A stretch of DNA of 34,296 bases from NCBI GenBank assembly GCA_003224085.1, contig QHYK01000100.1, forward strand, positions 1 through 34,296, in the 5' to 3' direction. Source of the stretch: Acidobacteriota bacterium. GTDB lineage: Bacteria; Acidobacteriota; Terriglobia; Acidiferrales; UBA7541. Numbering within the stretch: the first letter of the stretch is position 1; every line of letters starts with the position of its first letter. The position numbers were made by a program, and so were the translations under genes. This document shows, one piece after another, positions 16,184-24,408 of this stretch. A model generated the notes under the pieces. It made no database searches. It was given only the letters and a program-made list of their open reading frames with translations, and was not told where the DNA came from.

Positions 16184-19045
16184 TTAGTTTTTGCCCCTCT
16201 CGGAGGCGCGAGCCACTAAATGTAGTTTCCCGACAATCCCGGCAGGGAGAGGCTCAAGATGCTCAAGGTCCTGGTCGCTGAATCGTACCCCGTAGCGATC
16301 GTTTAGCAGACGATGATCCGGCAGAGAGCCGCCGGCCATTCCATTGACAGCAAGATTTCCTAAGAGGATTTTGAATTGGTTCTCGCCAGCATGCAGGAAT
16401 TCCGTTACGTCCAGCTCGTAAGGTGGAAGCCATACCGATCCCGCCGCCTTCCCGTTCACAAATACTTGCGCGGCCTCGCGCACAGGACTGTCTAACCACG
16501 CCTGCGCACGCGGCGTGCCCGAACCCGTGCCTTCGTTCCGGAACTCGGAAGGCGCTGTCGGCATCGCCACTGGCGTGCCCGGGCCAAAATCAAGATACAC
16601 CTCCATCTCGGGCTTGAGCATATCGGCGGGCACGTTTACCGTCTTATCGTATTGCGAGAGTCCCGAGTAATATTTTGCATTTTCATCGTCCGTCCAAGAA
16701 TGGAGCTTTTCCATTTTCACCGACCGGTTTGGGATCGAACCGAGAAACGTCACGGACCAATCGGTTGTCAAATCGAGCGGCGGTGGCATTGTCTGAGGCT
16801 TATTGTGACGCAGTTCGCGCCGCTTAACGCCCGGCTTTTGCCGAGAAAGCACGAGGACACAAGACTGGTAAGGAAGCAATGTCAGAGCGATTGGAGAAAC
16901 GGCGCCTAAATTTTGCGTTTCGCCGGAGACAGCGTTCCAAAGTTCAGCCTCCGTGGCTACGCGAAACGCGGCTTGTGTATGGACGGTCTGATTGGTGGTG
17001 TTTGCGAGAAAATACAGATCGGCCGATTCCAGTTTGCGGTGGACAAACCCCACGCCGGGAGCAGGAGGAGAGAAGGTTACCTCTGGCTTCATCAATTGAT
17101 CGAGCGTACGACCGAGTTCCGAATCCGTCGCGAGAAAGTGGCCCCGCGCATTCGGCTCACGAAAAAGTTGTTCGGAAATCTCCCGGACCCCCGGCGTATC
17201 GGTTTTGGATTGCTCCAGCCCCGGAGCAAGCGAAGGCATTTTCCGCGTGGCGATGATAGTTCCCCCCGACCGTGTGTACAATTCGATCTTGCGATAGGTA
17301 GAGAGCGGCAAGCGCTCAATACCGGGAAGAACCAATATAGGATAAGGAATCCCGACCTTCTCGATTGCCCCAGCGTCGATGAAATCAAAATTGAAGCCGG
17401 CGTCGAGAATTTGCGAAATTGCCTGGCCACCTAACATCGCTGCAATAGTTTGATTTACGGAAATGCTTGCTCCCAGCGGCAGTGCATCCGTTCGGCTCTC
17501 GCCTGGCAAGCCGGAGAGCGTAGCTGTGAATTGCGCCCAAGCATCATCTGTCGGCAATAGCAACGCCACATCGTTCGCCGGCTTCCCCTGCCGCAGCAGA
17601 AAGCTCATGCGTTGGAGGTAGCGCGTGACGTCCGGCATCACCAGCCACCATGGATTGCGTTCGTTGAAAGCCGCGGCGGCGTAGAAGTGCCAACCGGGTT
17701 CCCCCGCGGATTTGGATGAATAGGGCCAGCCATGGCCGATCAATTGGTTGCTGCCTTCCAAAAAGTAGGTATCCGCGGCAGCCTTCATGTCCAGCGGAGT
17801 TGCGCGAAAGGCGGGCGAATGCAACCATGTCCATGTTTCGGCGGACGTAACCTGACGGGCATACAAGTGGTTCGCAGAAGCGGCCCACCGCACGGCTGAA
17901 AACCCCTTCCAATTCCATCCTTCCCCTTCAGGTAGATCGACGAGCGCATTGCTTGAAAGCGTCACCGGCGGCGTGCCGTAATTTTGTGACCGAAACTTCG
18001 TGTTATGCACGTTGGCCCACTCGCGGACAGGCTTGAGATAGTTCTCATCGGCGAGTTCCGTAAGCGTTTCGCCCCAGTCGTGTCGGACCTCGCTTGCGAG
18101 CGGACTCTCCTTGCCAACCAACTCGGGCAGATATGGGGTCAGGTCGTAACCGCGCCGCCCTCGAAACTCCCGGAGAAAATTGCGGGTCCAATCAGACCGG
18201 TAAACTTCAAGGCTGTCGCTGAAGACGGCGTAAGGTGGATTTGATCCGAAAGCCTGCATCAGGCGATCACCCACGGTATGCAGGTAATTTTCTGTGGCCT
18301 GGCGATCGTAGTGATCCACCACGAATCCTTCGGCCCCAATCGCCGGCCGTTTGACTTGTTGTCCCGTGTGGCTGGCGATGAAAAACAACACTGCTTGCGA
18401 TCCTTCGGCGCGCGGCAACCACAATCGGCCGTCTCGAATGTCCGAAAGTTGCTGCGCGCCTTCCGTTTTGATTCCATCCTGCACATTGCGAACCAGAAAA
18501 GCATCCAGAAATTTCTCCCCGGCCTCCATGGCAGGCAGTGCAACCGAGCCTTCGCCGTCGGCAATTGGGGATGCGGTCACCCGTAACATTCCAGCAGATT
18601 CGGCCACCGGCACACTCGGACCGCCGTACGGCCAGCCACTGCCCAGCGTAAGATCGAAACGCAGCCTGAGTTCGCGCGCTCGCCTCGCGGCAAAGCGCAA
18701 ACTATCCAGGTACTCGTCCGACAGGAATGGGTAATTGTGAATACCCGTTGTGGCATCGTCGAGTTTCAGCGGATAGGTCGTTTGAACTTCGACGCCGCCG
18801 ATTCCGGCATCCCTCATGAGCTCGAGTTCTCTCTCCAACTCCTCTTTCGTCACGGAGGGGCCGAACCACCACCAACGCATCATGATCCGGCAATCGTCAG
18901 GAGGGTTCTCAAAAGACTTCCGGAGATCACTTATGGGACTTCCTCCACTTCGGGTTTGCGCCGGAATCTGCGAACCCAAAAGCACGATCACCACCACGAG
19001 GACTATCAAAAGCTTACGCGGGAGTCTTTGGAGTCTTTCTAGCAT
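16184..19045 (-). CDS. GH106 alpha-L-rhamnosidase, exported
   Basis: Releases terminal alpha-L-rhamnose from plant or microbial polysaccharides such as rhamnogalacturonan, probably in the periplasm or on the surface. About 953 residues from ATG 19045. The N-terminus is a signal or anchor segment (MLERLQRLPRKLLIVLVVVI...). An upstream frame beginning with TTG at 19138 would put 31 residues before it and is rejected. Family features: 'RIMMRWWWFGPSVTKEELER' followed by 'DAGIGGVEVQTTYPL', 'DLTLGSGWPYGGP', 'PYAVFSDSLEVYRSDWT', 'GHGWPYSSKSAGEPGWHFYA', and a C-terminal beta-sandwich ('VFVNGKAAGSVWLPPYELDV'). Length fits GH106 (about 900-1100). Catalytic glutamates were not mapped. It is convergent with the rha operon and divergent from an MFS transporter. 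It would supply rhamnose to the neighbouring pathway. Confidence 0.9.
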   Translation of the reverse strand: MLERLQRLPRKLLIVLVVVIVLLGSQIPAQTRSGGSPISDLRKSFENPPDDCRIMMRWWWFGPSVTKEELERELELMRDAGIGGVEVQTTYPLKLDDATTGIHNYPFLSDEYLDSLRFAARRARELRLRFDLTLGSGWPYGGPSVPVAESAGMLRVTASPIADGEGSVALPAMEAGEKFLDAFLVRNVQDGIKTEGAQQLSDIRDGRLWLPRAEGSQAVLFFIASHTGQQVKRPAIGAEGFVVDHYDRQATENYLHTVGDRLMQAFGSNPPYAVFSDSLEVYRSDWTRNFLREFRGRRGYDLTPYLPELVGKESPLASEVRHDWGETLTELADENYLKPVREWANVHNTKFRSQNYGTPPVTLSSNALVDLPEGEGWNWKGFSAVRWAASANHLYARQVTSAETWTWLHSPAFRATPLDMKAAADTYFLEGSNQLIGHGWPYSSKSAGEPGWHFYAAAAFNERNPWWLVMPDVTRYLQRMSFLLRQGKPANDVALLLPTDDAWAQFTATLSGLPGESRTDALPLGASISVNQTIAAMLGGQAISQILDAGFNFDFIDAGAIEKVGIPYPILVLPGIERLPLSTYRKIELYTRSGGTIIATRKMPSLAPGLEQSKTDTPGVREISEQLFREPNARGHFLATDSELGRTLDQLMKPEVTFSPPAPGVGFVHRKLESADLYFLANTTNQTVHTQAAFRVATEAELWNAVSGETQNLGAVSPIALTLLPYQSCVLVLSRQKPGVKRRELRHNKPQTMPPPLDLTTDWSVTFLGSIPNRSVKMEKLHSWTDDENAKYYSGLSQYDKTVNVPADMLKPEMEVYLDFGPGTPVAMPTAPSEFRNEGTGSGTPRAQAWLDSPVREAAQVFVNGKAAGSVWLPPYELDVTEFLHAGENQFKILLGNLAVNGMAGGSLPDHRLLNDRYGVRFSDQDLEHLEPLPAGIVGKLHLVARASERGKN

Positions 19046-19489
19046 CTGCAATCCATTTGGGAGTGCCGTGATCTTTGATACCCAATCGTGGCCGGCCGGC
19101 CCGGCAAGGCGCCGGAAAACGTCGTGATCGCTCTTCAATTCGTAACCGTGCGGTCGCCACTCATAAAGGTAACATCAATGCGCCGGCTCCAATTATCGTA
19201 ATCCCAGCTCCTCGGTTACCAGAGTACTCGGATCGCGACCGCCGCGTGCTTGACCGTGTTCTTCGATTAGTCGCTTGGCTTTCGCAGGCATCGCCTGCCC
19301 GGAAAAGAATAGTCACCGCGCGATCGGACGAGAGGTCGCCGCCAGCCGCACAACACGCTGTGGAGTTGCACAAAGGCAATCCGTCCCGTGAGATGAGAAG
19401 CAGGCAGTGGGCCGGCCAAACTAAGAGTGTTCACCCACCTTTAGTCCTGCTAAATTGCCGGGGCAGGAGCGCGCAACGGAACTTTGCTA
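19046..19489. other. Divergent intergenic region between GH106 and MFS genes
   Basis: A 444-base region likely to hold promoters for both genes. It includes a short perfect hairpin, GCAGGC-ATC-GCCTGC (19284-19298). I found no full copy of the rha motif here; CTTTCGCAGGCA near 19278 is only a partial match. Confidence 0.4.
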
Positions 19490-20794
19490 ATGCACTCGGC
19501 ACAGGTAAACGGAACGCGAAACATCACTGTGTCCCGGCGAAGATGGGGCATCGCCTGGTTGCTGAGCTTCGGCGTCCTGGTCAATTATTTCGACCGCGTC
19601 AATCTGTCCGTTTCTCAGGACGCGCTGCGAGCCGCGTTCGGAATCTCCCCGGTCATGTTCGGCTACTTGTCGAGCGCTTATAGCTGGACATATGCTGCGT
19701 GCCAATTGCCCTCTGGCCTTCTGTTGGATCGCTTTGGGGTCAAGCGCATCGGCCGAATTGGCACGCTTCTCTGGAGCGTAGCTTCCTTCGCCGCAGCCGT
19801 GTCCTCGGGAATTCGTGGCTTCTTTGCCGCAAGGTTCTTGCTGGGGATCGGGGAGGCTCCTACGTTTCCAGCTAACGCCAAAGCCGTTGGTTACTGGTTT
19901 CCTAGCTCAGAACGCAGCCTTGCGACCGCGCTCTTCGATGCCGCGGCGAAATTCGCGTCTGCCATGGGAGTCCCGTTAATCGGCATCCTTCTCTTGCATT
20001 TTGGCTGGCGGTGGAGTTTCTCCGCAACCGGTTTTGTGAGCCTGCTTTATTTTGCGCTATTTTATGCGTCTTATCGCAATCCGAGCGAGGACAAGTTGCT
20101 TTCAGTATCCGAGCGCGAATTCCTCGCCCGCGGTGGTGCGCAGCCAGAAGATGCCGTCAAAGCGGCGAAAGGCGCTCCCCTCGCTTACCTGTTGCGGCAA
20201 CGCAAAGTCTGCGGTTTGGCGCTGGGGTTCGCCTCATACAATTACACATTCTACTTGCTCTTGACCTGGCTGCCTTCCTATTTCGAAAGCGCGCTTCACG
20301 TGAATTTGTTGCACTCCGTCTTGTTCACCAGCATTCCCTGGCTGTTCGCCACGCTTGTTGACCTGCTGGTTGGCGGCTGGCTTGTGGACACACTGATCCA
20401 ACGCGGATGGAACGCCATTCGTGTCCGCCAGGTCGTGCTCATTGGTGGAACCAGTTTCGGCCTGGTAATTTTGGGCGCCGCGCACGTTCGAACGCCCGCG
20501 GCTGCCCTTTTTTGGATCAGCATGTCCATCGGCGGTCTTTCTGCGGCCTCGCCGGTGGGCTGGTCGATTCCTTCTCTGATTGCTCCTCGCGAGAGTGTCG
20601 GCACGCTCGGGGGAATCGTCAATTTTTGCAACCACCTGGCAGGGATCACGGCACCGATTGTTACGGGCTATATCGTTAAAGCAACCAATTCCTTTTCGGG
20701 AGCGTTTGTTGCGGCGACGATTTTTCTCTTGATCGGCATCGCTGGCTATGTGTTTCTGCTTGGGCGCATCGAGCCAATTCCCGAGCCCGCTTGA
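19490..20794 (+). CDS. MFS transporter, anion:cation symporter (hexuronate/glucarate) type
   Basis: About 434 residues with twelve predicted membrane helices. 'LVNYFDRVNLSVSQDAL' in the first helix is the hallmark of the anion:cation symporter family, whose members carry hexuronates, glucarate, galactonate and similar acids. 'SWTYAACQLPSGLLLDRFGV' is the loop between helices 2 and 3. The start is ATG 19490; a TTG six bases earlier is possible. The ribosome binding site is weak. Its neighbours (rhamnosidase, a sugar-acid-type SDR, an arabinofuranosidase remnant) fit uptake of an acidic product from rhamnogalacturonan, but substrate is inference. Confidence 0.87.
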   Translation: MHSAQVNGTRNITVSRRRWGIAWLLSFGVLVNYFDRVNLSVSQDALRAAFGISPVMFGYLSSAYSWTYAACQLPSGLLLDRFGVKRIGRIGTLLWSVASFAAAVSSGIRGFFAARFLLGIGEAPTFPANAKAVGYWFPSSERSLATALFDAAAKFASAMGVPLIGILLLHFGWRWSFSATGFVSLLYFALFYASYRNPSEDKLLSVSEREFLARGGAQPEDAVKAAKGAPLAYLLRQRKVCGLALGFASYNYTFYLLLTWLPSYFESALHVNLLHSVLFTSIPWLFATLVDLLVGGWLVDTLIQRGWNAIRVRQVVLIGGTSFGLVILGAAHVRTPAAALFWISMSIGGLSAASPVGWSIPSLIAPRESVGTLGGIVNFCNHLAGITAPIVTGYIVKATNSFSGAFVAATIFLLIGIAGYVFLLGRIEPIPEPA

Positions 20795-20854
20795 TTTCCT
20801 GGCGACGCAACGCGCGGGGGAATGACCAGCTTACTTTACCTTTGGGTCTGCTGA

Positions 20855-21661
20855 TTACTTTTCGCTTGCCGGTACGGAATTGGGCAGCGCTCGCGTTGCG
20901 CCAGTCGATATTCCCCCATCCACCAAAAGAGTCTGCCCCGTCACGTAGCGGCTGGATTCCGCGGCAAGAAACACCACCGCACCATCAAGATCCTGCGGCT
21001 GGCCGGGACGTTTCAATGGAATGCGATCGCAGAGATATTCGACCCACTCCTTGTTCTCATAAAGAACCTTGTTTTGTTCTGTGCGAAACCATCCCGGCGC
21101 CAGACAATTGACGGTGACGCCGTACTTGCCCCAGTCGTCGGCCAAGCTCATCGTCAATTGTCGTATTCCGCCTCGACTGGCGCCGTAAGGAGCGAGGCCG
21201 GCATAGCCAGCCACGCTGGTGACAGAGCCTATATTAATGATGCGACCGTACCGCCGGGCAATCATGCCCCGCGCGACTGCTTGCGAAACAAAAAAGCTGC
21301 CACGTAAATTCGTATCCAAGATCAGATTCCAGTCTTCCCAAGTGACCTCGAGCGCCGGTTTGCGCACATTGCAACCCGCATTGTTCACCAGGATATCGAG
21401 ATGACCGAAAGCCTTTTCGGCAGTGGCAGTCATTTTCTCGATGCTCTCCTGCTGCTGGACATCGAGTGCCACGGAAACGGCGCGGCGCCCAAGAGTCTTG
21501 ATCTCCGCTTCCAACGGCAACAAGCGATTGGGGTCCCGGCTGGTGAGCACAAGATCCGCGCCTGCTTTGGCCAGCGCACGCGCCATGTATTGCCCGAGCC
21601 CTCGGCTGGTGCCCGTGACGATGGCAATTCGTCCGCTGAGATCGAAGAGTCCGTTGCTCAC
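20855..21661 (-). CDS. SDR oxidoreductase, gluconate 5-dehydrogenase/KduD-like
   Basis: 268 residues of a classical short-chain dehydrogenase, with best resemblance to the IdnO (gluconate 5-dehydrogenase) and KduD group. Cofactor loop 'TGTSRGLG' (16-23), 'NNAG' (93-96), catalytic Ser146 ('INIGSVTS') and Tyr159 are present. The residue four after the Tyr is Arg163 (codon CGA), where almost all family members have Lys ('YGASR' instead of 'YGASK'). The C-terminal 'GQTLLVDGG' is standard. It starts with GTG at 21661, sharing one base with the TAG stop of the alcohol dehydrogenase gene (TAGTG), so the two are translationally coupled. Likely role: a step in oxidation or reduction of a sugar acid or keto sugar. 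Confidence 0.88.
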   Translation of the reverse strand: MSNGLFDLSGRIAIVTGTSRGLGQYMARALAKAGADLVLTSRDPNRLLPLEAEIKTLGRRAVSVALDVQQQESIEKMTATAEKAFGHLDILVNNAGCNVRKPALEVTWEDWNLILDTNLRGSFFVSQAVARGMIARRYGRIINIGSVTSVAGYAGLAPYGASRGGIRQLTMSLADDWGKYGVTVNCLAPGWFRTEQNKVLYENKEWVEYLCDRIPLKRPGQPQDLDGAVVFLAAESSRYVTGQTLLVDGGISTGATRALPNSVPASEK

Positions 21662-22698
21662 TAAAGGTCACCGGGCCTTAGAACGACTTTCATCAAGTTG
21701 GGTTCGCGAGTGTGCAAGCGTTCAAACCAAAGAGGACCGTCGGCAAGCGGAGCAACCGCCGTGATAAGGTTCTTTACTTGAATAGCTCCTGACGCCAGCA
21801 GCTCCATGGCGCGCGGATATTCGCCAGCCGACGCGCACGATCCCTGAAGTCGGATCTGCCGGGTTACGACTTTCTGGAGGGGAAGTATCACTTCCGGGGC
21901 GATATTGCCCACGAGGACGACCGTTCCGCCCTTACGAACGCTCTCGATCGACGCCCTCACACTATCCGCTTTGCCTACGGCCTCCATTGCAACATCCACG
22001 CCGGCCCCTCCCGTAAGTTTCCCCACTTCTGCCGCAACGTCCAACTTTGCCGACAATGTGGTATCCGCTCCAACGTCTTCTGCAAGCTTCAGCCGGGAGT
22101 CGTCTATATCGGCGACGATAATTTGAGAGCATCCTGCCGCGCGCAGAACTTGCACAATCAAGAGGCCGATCATTCCTGCTCCCAAGACCAAGGCTGAGCT
22201 GTTGGCGGAGACCTGTGCCAGGGAGACAGCATGGATCGCGACTGACACCGCTTCCAGCATCGCGGCTTCCTCAAAGGGAATCGTGTCGGGCAGACGGTAC
22301 ACGATGCGCGAGGGAACGGCAACAAACTCTGCAAAGGCTCCCGCGCGGCGATAGTCGCCGCAAGAGACTCCGAGAACCTGCCGCTTGTCGCAAAGATTTG
22401 CTTCTCCACGACGGCAGTAACTGCAAGTGCCGCAGTAGATGGTCGAGTCGAAAGTGACTCTATCTCCCACCGCAAGTCCGGCTACACCAGAACCTATCGC
22501 GTCGATTGTTCCCGCCGCTTCATGTCCCATCACAATGGGGGGAATGCGTCTACCAGAGGAGCCGTCGTAGCCGTGAACGTCGCTCCCGCAGATGCCACAA
22601 GCTGCGACGCGCACCAAGACTTCGCCGGGCCCGACCGTAGGCACAGGCAAATCCGCAATTTCCAAACGCTTATATTTCGAAAGCAAGAGAACTTTCAT
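21661..22698 (-). CDS. Zinc-dependent alcohol dehydrogenase, sorbitol/threonine dehydrogenase-like
   Basis: 345 residues of the medium-chain dehydrogenase family. The catalytic zinc site (Cys37 in 'CGICGSDVHG', His59-Glu60 in 'MGHEAAG') and the four structural-zinc cysteines (89, 92, 95, 103 in 'YCGTCSYCRRGEANLC') are all intact. The nucleotide loop is 'VLGAGMIG' (171-178), followed by 'IIVADIDDSRLKLAED', whose Asp favours NAD over NADP. Such proteins oxidise polyols or sugars at a secondary alcohol. It is upstream of and coupled to the SDR gene. Together they may carry out two successive oxidations of a sugar released from plant polysaccharide; the exact substrate is unknown. Confidence 0.9.
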   Translation of the reverse strand: MKVLLLSKYKRLEIADLPVPTVGPGEVLVRVAACGICGSDVHGYDGSSGRRIPPIVMGHEAAGTIDAIGSGVAGLAVGDRVTFDSTIYCGTCSYCRRGEANLCDKRQVLGVSCGDYRRAGAFAEFVAVPSRIVYRLPDTIPFEEAAMLEAVSVAIHAVSLAQVSANSSALVLGAGMIGLLIVQVLRAAGCSQIIVADIDDSRLKLAEDVGADTTLSAKLDVAAEVGKLTGGAGVDVAMEAVGKADSVRASIESVRKGGTVVLVGNIAPEVILPLQKVVTRQIRLQGSCASAGEYPRAMELLASGAIQVKNLITAVAPLADGPLWFERLHTREPNLMKVVLRPGDL

Positions 22699-23054
22699 AG
22701 ATGAATCGTCGCTTCATTGAAGCACATGCACCCCGAGCGCTCCTTTTCGGATTTTCTGAAAAACGCTTTTAGGAGGTCCAGTGCTGTCGCCAGGTATAGA
22801 ATCCGCAGGCATGGTCACCATTCGCGTCAGACACCTTACTCTCCCCTTCGGCAGGAAATTTTGTTTAAGTTTGCTCATACCACGCTTTAGAAATTTGCGT
22901 TTGACTTGTTCACGCGCACGCTCTTAACCTCCGTCCTAAAGTAGAAGATTCAAGTTATCGATGCAATCCGTCGAAGCGTGAATTCAGTAGGGGGTGGGTG
23001 TGACTCGATTTGTCCGCGAAACCCAAACGTTGCAATCCCCCCGTATTTCTAGCA
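22699..23054. other. Region between alcohol dehydrogenase and GH127 remnant
   Basis: About 356 bases with no supported gene. TTGACT (22901-22906) and TAACCT (22925-22930), 18 bases apart on the plus strand, resemble a sigma70 promoter reading toward the GH127 remnant. It may also contain decayed GH127 sequence too changed to recognise. Confidence 0.3.
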
Positions 23055-23589
23055 ACTTCGCAATCGATTGTGTGGATTCGGATTCTTGGGGACCTTGCGA
23101 GAGATTCCTGTTGCGAAGTGAAAATCCATGGTTACCAAAGTAAATGCATCCAGAAGTCTTACGCTTCGGTGGGCGCCCGGCGACGTTATCAGCGTCAAAT
23201 TCGATCTGACAACGCACCTGATGGAAGCGAATCCGCGCGTGGTGGACGACTACGGCCGCGTGGCCGTGCAGCGCGGCCCGCTTGTCCATTGCTTGGAACA
23301 GCTTGATCAACCCGAAGGAATTGCGCTCGCGGCCGTCCGCCTTGAAGGAAATCAAAAATCCACATCACAATTTCAGGAGGAGTTCCGCGATGACCTGCTG
23401 GGAGGCGTCGTCGTATTGAAGTGCATCGGAGCGGCTTACGAATCCAGTCCGCGCGGCGGGCTTTACTCCCGTTACAGCCCGGAAATTTCGAACAAACATG
23501 CGACCACGCTTACATTCATTCCCTATTATGCGTGGGCTAATCGGGCAGCCACACCAATGCAAGTTTGGACGCCGGTGCTAAACGCGTGA
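23055..23589 (+). pseudogene. C-terminal remnant of a GH127 beta-L-arabinofuranosidase
   Basis: Two overlapping frames give consecutive parts of the GH127 (DUF1680) C-terminal region. In the frame around 23070-23170 one reads 'WIRILGDLARDSCCEVKIHG', like the family's 'LRIPGWA...V.VNG' strand, then 'SYASV'. From about 23172 the next frame continues as 'RWAPGDVISVKFDL', 'MEANPRVVDDYGRVAVQRGP', 'LVHCLEQ' and ends 'FIPYYAWANRAATPMQVWTP', which is the family C-terminus. So there is a frameshift near 23165-23175, and the catalytic (alpha/alpha)6 barrel is absent. The stretch from ATG 23128 to the stop at 23589 could still be translated as a 153-residue beta domain, but without catalytic function. 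Confidence 0.8.
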
Positions 23590-23732
23590 CAGGCGGCCAT
23601 GAGTTGACTTGCAAGGGGGCGTTTTCGGCAGCAACGCCATTCATTGTTCTCGACCTGGCCTGTACGAAGGGGCGGTAACCGGCTGGCCGCAGGGACGGCG
23701 CGCCAAACAAGACAGTCATCTAAGCTTAGAGA

Positions 23733-24380
23733 ATGCGGAAGCCCGTCCTTTTTTCGCTGTTGCGGTGCGCGGCGGCTTTGGCGGGATTGGTGTCGCTCGT
23801 GGAGTCGGGTCAGGCACAGTTGAAAACACCGATCATCGGTGAGCCAACGCAAACAACTGGGCGGCTGTCATCGGGGCAAAACCAGCAGGCCGCCGGGCAG
23901 AACGCTCAAACGACGGGACAGAATGCGAAGGCGCTACGGCCCCCGGCCATACAGCCAGGCTTCCGTTTGCTCACTCTACAAGAGGGGAGGGCGATCGCCC
24001 AGGGGATCGCTTGGGCGGACGACGAAGAAGGACTCGCTCCAGATTGCTCACACTTGGTCCACAAATTGTACGAGCAGGCGGGCTACCCTTATCCCTACGC
24101 TAGCTCGCTGGACCTGTATCGCGGAACCGGGCCATTCCTCCGGGTGCGCTACGCGCACCCGGGCGACTTGGTCGTATGGCGCGGACACGTCGGCATCGTA
24201 GTGAATCCCAAGGAGCATTCTTTCTTCAGCACGACTAGCTCGGGGACGCGCATCGGGAATTACCGTTCGGCGTATTGGCGCGGTCGCGGCGATCCGCACT
24301 TCTTCCGGTATTTGACCAAGAGCCCGCGGGAAGCCAGCGGTGGGACCACCGAAGCGGCCAACCGCCAGCCGCACCATTGA
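23733..24380 (+). CDS. Secreted NlpC/P60-like cysteine peptidase
   Basis: 215 residues. A signal peptide (residues 1 to about 28, 'LLRCAAALAGLVSLVESGQA') is followed by a Gln/Asn-rich linker with three GQN units (49-64), then a domain with the NlpC/P60 pattern. Cys105 lies in 'APDCSHLVHKLYEQAG', and His152 in 'HPGDLVVWRGHVGIVVN', the usual Cys-His arrangement. The third polar residue may be His162 or Asn158. Such enzymes cut peptide bridges in peptidoglycan. It stands alone, with a convergent hydrolase gene 28 bases away. The family match rests on motifs only, so a divergent CHAP-like fold is possible. Confidence 0.78.
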   Translation: MRKPVLFSLLRCAAALAGLVSLVESGQAQLKTPIIGEPTQTTGRLSSGQNQQAAGQNAQTTGQNAKALRPPAIQPGFRLLTLQEGRAIAQGIAWADDEEGLAPDCSHLVHKLYEQAGYPYPYASSLDLYRGTGPFLRVRYAHPGDLVVWRGHVGIVVNPKEHSFFSTTSSGTRIGNYRSAYWRGRGDPHFFRYLTKSPREASGGTTEAANRQPHH

Positions 24381-24408
24381 GAATCAGTTTCGGGATCGGA
24401 CAATGAAC

